This document shows positions 9,434-17,019 of a DNA stretch of 64,000 nucleotides, piece after piece (position 1 is the stretch's first letter; each line of letters starts with the position of its first letter). The translations under genes were made by a program, and so were the position numbers. Under the pieces are notes generated by a model, which worked only from the letters and a program-made list of their open reading frames with translations, was not told the DNA's origin and ran no database searches. The stretch is from Actinoplanes sp. NBC_00393. GTDB lineage: Bacteria; Actinomycetota; Actinomycetes; Mycobacteriales; Micromonosporaceae. Where the stretch lies: the NCBI RefSeq assembly GCF_036053395.1, contig NZ_CP107942.1, positions 9,518,001 through 9,582,000 on the forward strand, given 5' to 3'.

Positions 9434-9588
9434 CGAATCATGGCCTATGCCCTATTCGGGTGACCGGGTGTCGGGGTCGACCTGCACTGGATGCCGGCAT
9501 CTGGATGGCCCTCCCGGTTCCCGCTTACCGGCAGATTCATTTACGGAGGTGGCCATGGTCGAGTGATGCCTGCCGGCCCGGGCGGATG

Positions 9589-10422
9589 TCATCGCCGCTT
9601 GTGCCTGGATGCCGCGCGGCCTGGACCGCCGGGTGGCCGCCGGGTGGTCGGGCGTGCAGGTGGCTGCCCGGGTCCGCTGCGGTCGTGCGCGCGGGGCAGG
9701 TGGCAATGAGCATGATCTTCCTGCTGGCCGGTCTGGGAGCCTGGCAGAATGAGATCTCCGCGGTGGACTGCTTCGCCGCAGGTCAGGCAGCGGCCGACGG
9801 CGTGTGCTGGGCGGGTTCGCTGAGCGAATCGGTAGGCGTCGAGCAGGCGGGGATGATCGGCCTGGGGATCTTCAGCCCGTCGATGGTTGCCGTGTCCGCA
9901 CCGCAGATGGTTCGTGCGACCGTTGCGGTCGGCGTCGAGTTTTGTGCACGTCGGGCAGATCGTCCACTGATAGCCGCCGACTCCTAAGGTCTGCATCGAC
10001 GCTGAAGCCGGCGAGGGTCCGGTTGCTGTCATCGTCGCCGGGTCGGGGATGCCGCCGATGCTGTAGAGGCTCTCCAGCGGCCGCCAGTCCTTGTCGAGGA
10101 TTACGGAGGGGTCGTCGTGGCCGTTGGCGCCGGGTGCGTAGGTGACCTTGACTCCGTACGGCCGTGACCGGATCGCGGACGCGAACGTGCGCCACCTGCC
10201 GAAGTCGTCGTCGTGGCGGTCCTCTTCCCCGACTTGAAACCAGAGTCGCTGGCCGACGAGCCAGAAATGGGGTGTGTACACCAGGCCTGCTGGCAGGTGA
10301 TAGCTGACCACGCCATAGATGTAGAGGACATGTAGGTGGTCGAAGAAAGCGCCCCACTGAGCTTGGCGGATGCTGCGGAACCGTTCCCCGTTGAACCGGA
10401 TGGTGTCCGTGCAGGATTCCAT
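9589..10422 (-). CDS. Degenerate PD-(D/E)XK-like zinc-finger protein, paralogue B
   Basis: A 277-residue paralogue of the neighbouring gene, starting at an ATG after AGGAGAG. Matching blocks are QAQWGAFFDHL, YTPHFWLVGQRLWFQVGE, DDDFGRWRTFA and GGIPDPATMTATG. The Cys clusters are CPTCTKLDADRNG with a later CGHGN, and CLTCGEAVHRGDL with a later HAHC. Here even the Asp of PDFWL is His, so nuclease chemistry is unlikely; the fold may bind DNA or protein instead. The tail after about residue 240 is Arg/Pro-rich and basic. It is divergent from the XRE gene at 10611, which may regulate it. I do not recognise a named family. Confidence 0.65.
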   Translation of the reverse strand: MESCTDTIRFNGERFRSIRQAQWGAFFDHLHVLYIYGVVSYHLPAGLVYTPHFWLVGQRLWFQVGEEDRHDDDFGRWRTFASAIRSRPYGVKVTYAPGANGHDDPSVILDKDWRPLESLYSIGGIPDPATMTATGPSPASASMQTLGVGGYQWTICPTCTKLDADRNGRTNHLRCGHGNHRRAEDPQADHPRLLDAYRFAQRTRPAHAVGRCLTCGEAVHRGDLILPGSQTGQQEDHAHCHLPRAHDRSGPGQPPARPTTRRPPGGPGRAASRHKRR

Positions 10423-10610
10423 GCTCTCTCCTGACGTGTTGACGAGTGTCTGCGGTGATCTCCGGGACGCGCAGCCAGCCCCGGCCGCGCGGCGATGAAG
10501 GAATGTCGTGTCCGTCGGCGGCCGATGACTCAGTTCGCCGGGTCGTTGACGATGCGGGCGTAATGATCAGAACCTGACTGAACCGTTGGAAGCTGCCGAC
10601 AGGCAGCAGT

Positions 10611-11846
10611 ATGCGCAACTTCGGTGCTCTGCAGATCACTGACACGCAGAGTTTGCCCGGATTGTCTTACGTGGTGATCCGTCAGCCGCCTCCCTTCCCG
10701 AAGGAGGCTTTCGGGCATGCCTTCGCGGCCGCGCGCCGTGCGACAGGAATGACCCTCGACGAGATCGCCGAACGCAGCGGACTTTCGCGCCGGTACCTGA
10801 TCGATGTCGAGCATGCGAAGAAGATCCCGTCGATCCGGACGCTGTTTTTGCTCGCCGGGGCGCTGGGAATCCCGCTCGACCGATTGTTCCGGGACGTCGA
10901 AACGCCCGATTCCTCGACGCCGTTGGTGGTGCGCCGCATCGTCCGGGTGCTGGAACGTGAACGTGTTGCTTCACAGGACGAAGCCGAGCAGTACCGGCGT
11001 GCACCTCAACCGGGATCGCCCTTCCTGGCCGACGATGACCGCTGGCGGCGGGTGACACCGAACGACCCGGCCGGGCAACGAGGTCGTCTGTGGCACGACG
11101 TGCTGGTATTCATGGACGAGACGACCGGGAGCGCCCTCGGTCACCTGCAAGCTGCGCAGCGGCTGCTGGAGGCGCCCGACACCATACCGCTGGCCGCGCA
11201 CGCTGCGCTGAGCCAGGCGACGTGCGAAGCAGCTGCCACCGTCGCGCATGTTCTCGAGCCCGGCATCGATGCCGACCTGCGGCTGCTGCGTGGCGTGGCC
11301 CTGCTGCTCGACGAGGCCGCGCTGCGGGAGAACGTTACGCGGATGCTGCCGGTCAGCCGCAAGGTCGCGGCAGATCTCCTGCGCGACGCGAACGATCGTG
11401 TGACCACGCTGCTCGACCGGATGGCTGAGGCCGGGATCAAGACCGTCGGCGAGCCACCGCGGTTGTGTTTCACCGACGACGGGTCGGCGACGGCACGCGA
11501 TGTCGACGTAAGCCAGTTGGTTGCGACCGTTTTCCCTGATCGGCCGGACCTGCGTCGGTCCGCCTCTGTCGCTTCGCATGGCAGGGCAGCGTTGTCGGCC
11601 GTCGGCGGTATATCGGTGCACGACGTCGTGCAGCCCAACGTGAACGAGTCGGTTCTCGGTATCGCGGGCGTCGTCGGAACCTGCATCACCGCGGGCGGTG
11701 TTCTCACGTCGGCATACGGCGCGTACTTCGGCCACGACCTGGGCGCAGCAGCAGAAAGTCGGGCGGCGCGCGCCCGGGCAGTGCGGTCCCTTACGAATCG
11801 ATGGCTGAACCGTCCGCAAGCCGTGCATCAATCTGGACCTGCGTAG
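10611..11846 (+). CDS. XRE-family transcriptional regulator with long C-terminal helical domain
   Basis: A 411-residue protein. A helix-turn-helix of the XRE/Cro type lies at about 35-85 (AARRATGMTLDEIAERSGLS, then RYLIDVEHAKKIPSIRTLFLLAGALG). After about residue 130 comes a long Ala/Leu-rich helical region. A short Gly/Ala-rich stretch near the end (GIAGVVGTCITAGGVLTSAYGAY) could be a weak membrane or packing segment. The start is not backed by a strong ribosome site, and a GTG closer to the HTH (near codon 21) is possible. It is divergent from paralogue B, with a 188-bp shared promoter region, so it is a candidate regulator of the paralogue pair. Confidence 0.7.
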   Translation: MRNFGALQITDTQSLPGLSYVVIRQPPPFPKEAFGHAFAAARRATGMTLDEIAERSGLSRRYLIDVEHAKKIPSIRTLFLLAGALGIPLDRLFRDVETPDSSTPLVVRRIVRVLERERVASQDEAEQYRRAPQPGSPFLADDDRWRRVTPNDPAGQRGRLWHDVLVFMDETTGSALGHLQAAQRLLEAPDTIPLAAHAALSQATCEAAATVAHVLEPGIDADLRLLRGVALLLDEAALRENVTRMLPVSRKVAADLLRDANDRVTTLLDRMAEAGIKTVGEPPRLCFTDDGSATARDVDVSQLVATVFPDRPDLRRSASVASHGRAALSAVGGISVHDVVQPNVNESVLGIAGVVGTCITAGGVLTSAYGAYFGHDLGAAAESRAARARAVRSLTNRWLNRPQAVHQSGPA

Positions 11847-12254
11847 CAGCGCTCGCGGATCCTTGCCCGCGTCCTGGAGGTCCGGCTTCAGGCAAGACGA
11901 CCCTGCTTCTGCTCATCGCGCCAGCGGCGGGCGACGCATGTACGGTCCGCCGGATGATGACGCAGACCGGAAGACCTCCGTTCGAGGCAATGCCGGTGAG
12001 CTGCGCCGGTCATGAGGCGCTGGCCTGCTGGTTGCGGCGCTGGCCGGACACTGCCCGCTCGTAGCCGCCTTCGGCGCCGTCGGCTCGGCCGTCGCCCTAG
12101 AGAAGTCGGCCGCTTCGGGTGCTGGCGAGACGGCTGCTGGGGTGCCGCCGCGAGCGCGGGGCGTGTTGCTGCTCAGCCGAGCCGACGAGAAGCCGATCAT
12201 AGTCGCGGGCGGTCCGGTGCCGGTGTGTGCGTGGGATTGAGGTAGGTCGCGCGG
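11847..12254 (+). other. Gap without a supported gene
   Basis: About 400 bp after the XRE gene. Short open stretches with good codon bias exist in two plus frames, one ending near 12064 and one ending at 12240. Neither has a start with a ribosome site, and they would need a frameshift to join. This may be a decayed gene. No repeat or terminator was recognised. Confidence 0.4.
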
Positions 12255-14081
12255 TTGAAGGCAGGAACGGGAGTGTCACGGCGGCCGGCCCGCGTGGCGG
12301 TGAACCGCTTCGGCGGCTTGGCGGCAGTGGCTTCCGGGCGTCTGGGCGATGCCCGGTTCGTGCTCGCCTGCCTGTCCGGCGTGTTCGCGATGGTGTGCTG
12401 GCTGGCGCTGATGCCGGGCTGGCTGGTGACCGAGCCCGCGCTGGTGGCTGCCGCAGTGGTAGCCAGCGTGGCCGCCGTGATTCTCGCCCTGATACCCGGT
12501 ATCCGGCAGGGCGTCGCGCATGGCGTGGCGGGCTCGATGTCCCTGCTGGCGGGCTGCTTGACCGTAGTTGGCCGCGGTGGTGTCGACAGTGCGGCGTTCG
12601 CGTTTCTGCCGGTGTTCGTGACCGCCTATGCGGCCATGTTCTTCAACCGTCCGGCGTTCATCGCCCATCTGGCCTGGAGCCTGCTGATCTCCGGCGCCGC
12701 GTTGACGGTCACCGACCCGGGGAACCGGGAGAACGGCTTTTTCGTGACCGTGCTGGCGGTTGCGATGACCACGTCGAGCGTGCTGCTGGCCCGTCTGGTC
12801 CGGCAGGTGTGGTACGCGGCGACGCACGACCCGTTGACCGGCCTGTTGAACGAGCAGGGACTGCGGGCCGCCCTCGCGGCAGACCCGTCTGGGGCCGGAA
12901 CGCTGGTGATGTGTGACATCAACCGATTCGCTCACGTCAACGCCGCACTCGGCCGGGACCAGGGCGACGAGTTGTTACGTGAGGTGGCCGGCGCATTGCA
13001 GCAGGTGTGGCCACGGGCACCGCTGGCGCGTATTGCCGGAGACGTGTTCGCCGTCTGGCTTGCACAGCCGGCCAGCGCCGAGTTGCCGGACATCATTCTC
13101 CGGCGCCTCGCTGGCCGGCACGGCCCGTACCGGTTGGGCGGTGCCCAGGTGGATGTCACGTTCACCGCCGGGATCGCCGCGGCGGACGGCAGCGCGCCGC
13201 CGCTGCTGCTGCGCCGGGCGGCGACGGCATTGGCTGCCGCGAAACGCGACGGCCGGCCTTTCCAGCTTTGGTCCCCGGCGTTGGACGACGCCCGCAGCGA
13301 AGACCTGAACCTGCAGGCGGAGCTGCGGGCCGGTCTGGACAACGGTGAACTGGTCGTGTTCTTCCAGCCGCAGGTGGCCCGGCACACCCATCACATCATC
13401 GGAGTCGAGGCGCTGGTGCGGTGGCGCCATCCCCGTCGTGGGCTGCTGAGCCCGGCGGCATTCATGCCGGCGGCGGAGCACAGCCCGATCATCAGCGACA
13501 TCACCGACCACGTCATGCAGGAGGCCATCCGGCAGGGGAGCGTCTGGTCGTCCGCAGGCGTGCCGCTGACGGTCAGCGTGAACGTGTCCGCACGGTGCCT
13601 GACCGACGACGCGTTACCGGACCGGATCGCGCAGCATTTACTGCGCTGGGACCTGCCCGCGCAGCTGCTTACGGTCGAGATCACCGAAACGGCGGTGGTA
13701 GCCCAGCCGCAGCAGGCGTCCCGGCTGCTACACGCGGTCCGTGACTGCGGCGCACGGGTCAGCATTGATGACTTCGGTACCGGCCATACCAGCCTCGCCC
13801 TTCTGGCAGGCCTGCCCGTCGACGAACTGAAACTCGACCGGCAGTTCATCGCGGCGCTGGCCCAACCCAAAGTCGCCGCGATCGTGGCGACCGTGGCCAA
13901 CCTCGCCGCCCGCCTTGGCATCGACAGCGTTGCTGAAGGCGTCGAAGACGAACACGCCAGCCGCCTGCTCGACGAACTCGGCTTCACCGTCCAGCAGGGG
14001 TACTGGCACGCCCGTCCGCAACCTGCCGAGGCAATCACCGCGATGCTGTATGCCCGACAGGGCAGCGCACAGCCCCGGTGA
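12255..14081 (+). CDS. Membrane-bound GGDEF-EAL protein, probable c-di-GMP phosphodiesterase
   Basis: A protein of 608 residues from TTG, or 602 from a GTG at 12273 that has AGGA upstream. About 170 N-terminal residues hold five or six hydrophobic segments. A GGDEF-type domain follows (HDPLTGLLNEQGL about 192-204), but its signature is RIAGDVF instead of RxGGDEF, so cyclase activity is unlikely. The EAL domain (about 350-600) keeps EALVRWRHP, the SIDDFGTG motif, ELKLDRQF, AEGVED and QQGYWHARP. These are the residues needed for metal binding and c-di-GMP hydrolysis. The likely role is hydrolysis of c-di-GMP at the membrane, perhaps with the degenerate GGDEF acting as a regulatory GTP-binding site. 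It stands alone. Confidence 0.88.
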   Translation: MKAGTGVSRRPARVAVNRFGGLAAVASGRLGDARFVLACLSGVFAMVCWLALMPGWLVTEPALVAAAVVASVAAVILALIPGIRQGVAHGVAGSMSLLAGCLTVVGRGGVDSAAFAFLPVFVTAYAAMFFNRPAFIAHLAWSLLISGAALTVTDPGNRENGFFVTVLAVAMTTSSVLLARLVRQVWYAATHDPLTGLLNEQGLRAALAADPSGAGTLVMCDINRFAHVNAALGRDQGDELLREVAGALQQVWPRAPLARIAGDVFAVWLAQPASAELPDIILRRLAGRHGPYRLGGAQVDVTFTAGIAAADGSAPPLLLRRAATALAAAKRDGRPFQLWSPALDDARSEDLNLQAELRAGLDNGELVVFFQPQVARHTHHIIGVEALVRWRHPRRGLLSPAAFMPAAEHSPIISDITDHVMQEAIRQGSVWSSAGVPLTVSVNVSARCLTDDALPDRIAQHLLRWDLPAQLLTVEITETAVVAQPQQASRLLHAVRDCGARVSIDDFGTGHTSLALLAGLPVDELKLDRQFIAALAQPKVAAIVATVANLAARLGIDSVAEGVEDEHASRLLDELGFTVQQGYWHARPQPAEAITAMLYARQGSAQPR

Positions 14082-14481
14082 CGATCAGGATCACCTCATG
14101 CTGGACATCGGGTTGCTGTGGTGCCAGGTCGGACGGCGTCCAGCTCCGGCGTCGTTTGGCCGCGGCGTCGGTGCGCCGGAGCAGGCGGTGTGATCGAGTG
14201 ACGGCCGCCCGTACCGCCCCGGCGGCTCACCGACAAGGATGCTCCGCACGGTTTGCGGCTGCACTTGACGCCGATGCGGCGGTGCTGCCGGCCGGTGCAC
14301 TGGGTCGTGTGTCGGTGGGCACCTCGTCGTCGACCACCCGGATCTGGCCGTGTCCGCAGCCTTCGCAGACCGACTCCCGGGGCGCCTCCAAGATGATGCA
14401 CGACTTGCGAGCGCTGGGACGCGCCGCCGGCGACCACCGGCTGATGGCCGCCACTCTGCGGTTTGTCTTGCCGGCCTTGGG
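14082..14481. other. Gap, at most one doubtful small ORF
   Basis: 400 bp between the EAL gene and the convergent lipoprotein gene. Apart from the doubtful minus-strand ORF listed separately, no gene is supported. No clear terminator hairpin was recognised. Confidence 0.4.
14227..14454 (-). CDS. Possible small protein with a CxxC motif
   Basis: A 75-codon frame starting at GTG with high third-position GC over its first 47 codons. It contains a single CEGCGHGQIRVVDDEVP stretch resembling half of a zinc ribbon. No ribosome site is visible and the tail is low complexity. It could be a gene remnant. No function can be given. Confidence 0.2.
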   Translation of the reverse strand: MAAISRWSPAARPSARKSCIILEAPRESVCEGCGHGQIRVVDDEVPTDTRPSAPAGSTAASASSAAANRAEHPCR

Positions 14482-15054
14482 TCAGTTGAGGGTCCAGGTG
14501 AACCCGGCCGGGCTCGCGGTCCATTGGATTCGCAACCCGTCGAGGGACTTCGTGTCGTGATCGAAGGTGATGAGGCCTTTGGCCTTGTCGGGTGCGGTCA
14601 GCGGGCCGGAGCCAAGTGCCCGGCCGGGCAGTCCGGTATCGCTGGCGACGGTGCTGGCGTCGATCCGTTCGCCGTCGGCAAGCACAAGCGTGAACGCGGT
14701 CTCGTCGTACTCCACCTGCCCGTCGAGCAGGTTGTACGTGACGGTCGCGATGATGATGTTGCCGTCACCCCAGCCGTCCGGCGCTTTGATGGCCTTCGGG
14801 TCGGCGACGGTGACCTCGATAGCGGTGCCTTCGGCGGCCGCTTCGGCCTTCTCGCCGGCTTTGAGGTGGATCTTGCCTGTTTTCGATTCGGCGGCTTCCG
14901 CGTCGGCGGATGCGGTTCCGAATCCAGCGGCAGCTGTCGTTGCGGCGGCCGTGGTCGAACCGGCCGGTTGCGGGTTCGCGGGTTCGGGGCTGCCGCAACC
15001 GGACAGAGTGAGCAGCAGGGCGCCGAGGGCAGCGGGGCGGGCGAGCGTTCGCAC
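14482..15054 (-). CDS. Secreted lipoprotein of unknown function
   Basis: A 190-residue protein. It has a short basic N-terminus, a hydrophobic core and a lipobox LTLSGC with the acylated Cys at position 20. An Ala/Thr-rich linker (about 30-50) leads to a globular C-terminal domain with mainly beta character (TAIEVTVADPKAI, IIIATVTYNLLDGQ, FTWTLN). The pattern resembles DUF4352-like extracellular immunoglobulin-type domains, though I cannot confirm the family. It is anchored outside the membrane. It stands alone, convergent with the EAL gene. Confidence 0.75.
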   Translation of the reverse strand: MRTLARPAALGALLLTLSGCGSPEPANPQPAGSTTAAATTAAAGFGTASADAEAAESKTGKIHLKAGEKAEAAAEGTAIEVTVADPKAIKAPDGWGDGNIIIATVTYNLLDGQVEYDETAFTLVLADGERIDASTVASDTGLPGRALGSGPLTAPDKAKGLITFDHDTKSLDGLRIQWTASPAGFTWTLN

Positions 15055-15359
15055 TGGTGCTCCTGGTACGGGGGTGCGCGTCGTTACACGACCGGGGTGA
15101 TTCTTGGTTCGTGGAGTGTACTGAGCTGTCGCACCGCGCGGATTTGGCGGGACGATTTCACCGCACTGTGGCGATGAAATCTGCGGTGGTTGAAGGCTCG
15201 TATTCGGTGCAGGCCGGTCCGCCTCGTCGTCTCGCGTCGTCCGGGTAGCTCGTAGCTGTTCACTTTCGGGTTCGGCGGCGGGTGCCGCCTCAATGTAGCC
15301 AGCGCTGGCTGTACGCGGCTTTCACCGCTGTACCGGCCGCACGAGGTGCGTAGACGTTG
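15055..15359. other. Gap, probable promoter region of the lipoprotein gene
   Basis: 305 bp with no supported ORF. It contains upstream DNA of the lipoprotein gene and the 3' side of the gene ending at 15360. No repeat or hairpin was recognised. Confidence 0.4.
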
Positions 15360-16070
15360 TCAGAGTGCGGCGGCGAGTTCCTCTGCGTTTGCCGCGTTGC
15401 CGATCAGGGCGGTGATCTGCTCGATGGTGTGTTGGCGCAGCGCGTCGACGAGTTCGGGGTCGGCGTTGCCGTATCTGTCGGTGAGCAGGGCGATTGCGTA
15501 GCTGGCTGCAGCTTCCTGATATCCCTGCTGGAAACCTTGCCGGTGGAGGATCTGCTGCGCTGATTCGATGAGCTCCTCCGGGGAGCGTTGCCATTCGTTA
15601 GCCATGCGGTCGACGACTTCGAGGACCTCGGGGTTGGCGGTGAGCAGACTGGCGGCCCGGTACATCGCCTCGCCGCGGTACGCCCGGGCGTGCCCGGACC
15701 GGTCGTCGCCGTGTCGGGCGATCAGTGTGTTGACGTCGTCCAGGATGTTGCGTAGGTGATCGAGCAGCAGTTCGTTGGCCGGTGCTGAGTGCAGGTACGC
15801 GACGACGGCGGTCCGGACCGCGGCGCTGATCTCCTCGGGCAGGGTAGCCGCGTCCCGCACGTGGACGCCGGCGCCGCCCGCAGGGCGGATGTCGGCAAGG
15901 TCGTCGGCGCAGACGACCAGGACGTCGACCGAGACCGTCACTTCGGCGGGTGACTCGCCGGGAGCGACGGTCACCTGGCCGGTGAACCCGAGCCGGCCGT
16001 CGTCCAGCTGTACCGCCCACAGCCTTCCGTAGCCGGTGTCCACAACATGATCCGCCAGCGAAGTGACCAT
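15360..16070 (-). CDS. Hypothetical protein with Rpn/DUF4351-like C-terminal helices
   Basis: A 236-residue protein. The C-terminal 60 residues (RQGFQQGYQEAAASYAIALL, then a Tyr-Gly turn and a helix ending NAEELAAAL) resemble the tail of Rpn-type transposase-like proteins and DUF4351. There a Gln/Gly-rich helix precedes LxxRFG-like and LExLL-like helices. The N-terminal 110 residues are beta-rich (GRLWAVQLDDGRLGFTGQV, then EVTVSVDVLVVCADDLAD) and do not show the Rpn nuclease motif. The similarity may be limited to the tail. Function unknown. Confidence 0.55.
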   Translation of the reverse strand: MVTSLADHVVDTGYGRLWAVQLDDGRLGFTGQVTVAPGESPAEVTVSVDVLVVCADDLADIRPAGGAGVHVRDAATLPEEISAAVRTAVVAYLHSAPANELLLDHLRNILDDVNTLIARHGDDRSGHARAYRGEAMYRAASLLTANPEVLEVVDRMANEWQRSPEELIESAQQILHRQGFQQGYQEAAASYAIALLTDRYGNADPELVDALRQHTIEQITALIGNAANAEELAAAL

Positions 16071-16184
16071 GCCACGATCCTCGCATTCGGGGTGCTGTTT
16101 CCGGCCGGTCGCCTCACGAGTGGGTGCTGGGCGTCCACCTACACGCGGGTCCTGGAGTGCCCGCGTTCGTGGCCCGACAGGGAA

Positions 16185-16709
16185 TCACCTGCCGCGATCC
16201 CGACGCGCACCAGGTGGAGTCTCTCGTCCTGGGTCAACAGCCGCTTCCTCGGCTGGCCGGTCTACAGGAAGGAAGAGGTCTGGCAGGAACGGCAGGCCGG
16301 CCGCAGCAAGACGGTTCCGGATGGCAATCTTCTCCCGCTCACGGGTGCTGGCGATGCGATCGGCGTTGCGTTGCCGGTCGACCCGGACCAGTGCTCGAAT
16401 CTCCAACGCGTCAGGAGCGCCGCCCATCCGGCGCTGGAGACGTTCGCGGGCGGCCGCGGCTTCAGCGAGCAGCTGCGGAGTCGGCCGGGCAAGGGCTAGC
16501 AGTTGAGCCCAGGGGGCGGCGATCGCGTCGGCGTATCGGCGCGCCAGTTCGGGCTCCAATGCGGCCCACGCCCGTCGTTGCTTCTCGACGGCAGGCTGGC
16601 GTGCGTCGATCTGCTCTTGGTGGTGCAGCATGTCGAGCACTTCTCGCCGGAAACGCTCCGGGTCGCGTAGTGCCCGAACGCGGTCAGTGAAGTCGGCGGG
16701 GAGCTCCAT
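16185..16709 (-). CDS. Hypothetical helical protein
   Basis: A 174-residue protein, strongly charged and probably all helical (RFRREVLDMLHHQEQIDARQ, AAAARERLQRRMGG). It lacks Cys, signal peptide and membrane segments. The last 20 residues are Pro/Arg-rich and may be disordered. It lies 114 bp downstream of the start side of the 15360-16070 gene in the same direction, so the two could share a transcript. No family recognised. Confidence 0.5.
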   Translation of the reverse strand: MELPADFTDRVRALRDPERFRREVLDMLHHQEQIDARQPAVEKQRRAWAALEPELARRYADAIAAPWAQLLALARPTPQLLAEAAAARERLQRRMGGAPDALEIRALVRVDRQRNADRIASTREREKIAIRNRLAAAGLPFLPDLFLPVDRPAEEAAVDPGRETPPGARRDRGR

Positions 16710-17019
16710 TACCGCAGGCTATCGAACATACGTTTGATGGTAGCCGTGTTCGGTCCGGCGGGGTGGCCGGCGGGGTCCGAGTGGGAACGGACCGGATTGC
16801 TACCGGGCCCGCTGGTCGCTCGCCTTGTGAGCCGGATCGCTGCCGACCGGGCATGCCTCAGGTTAGGTCTCGGAAGCTACCTGCAGCCCTGTCGCCGGAT
16901 CGGGCCAGAACACCGTCGGCGTGACGTGGATGTCTATGCGGGCGGCGCGCGCCGGACGTGGTAGCCCGTTGTCCGGATGGTGACCGGGGTCGACCGGTTC
17001 GTGGTGCACCGTGTGAGCC
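16710..17019. other. Gap without a gene
   Basis: 310 bp between two minus-strand genes. No ORF with codon bias and no obvious terminator hairpin was recognised. Confidence 0.4.

Noticed and set aside
11801..12064. Walker A-like stretch GPASGKTTLLLLIAP in an 87-codon frame
   Set aside because: The frame overlaps the end of the XRE gene, has no ribosome site, and no ATPase fold follows the motif; a chance match or old remnant.
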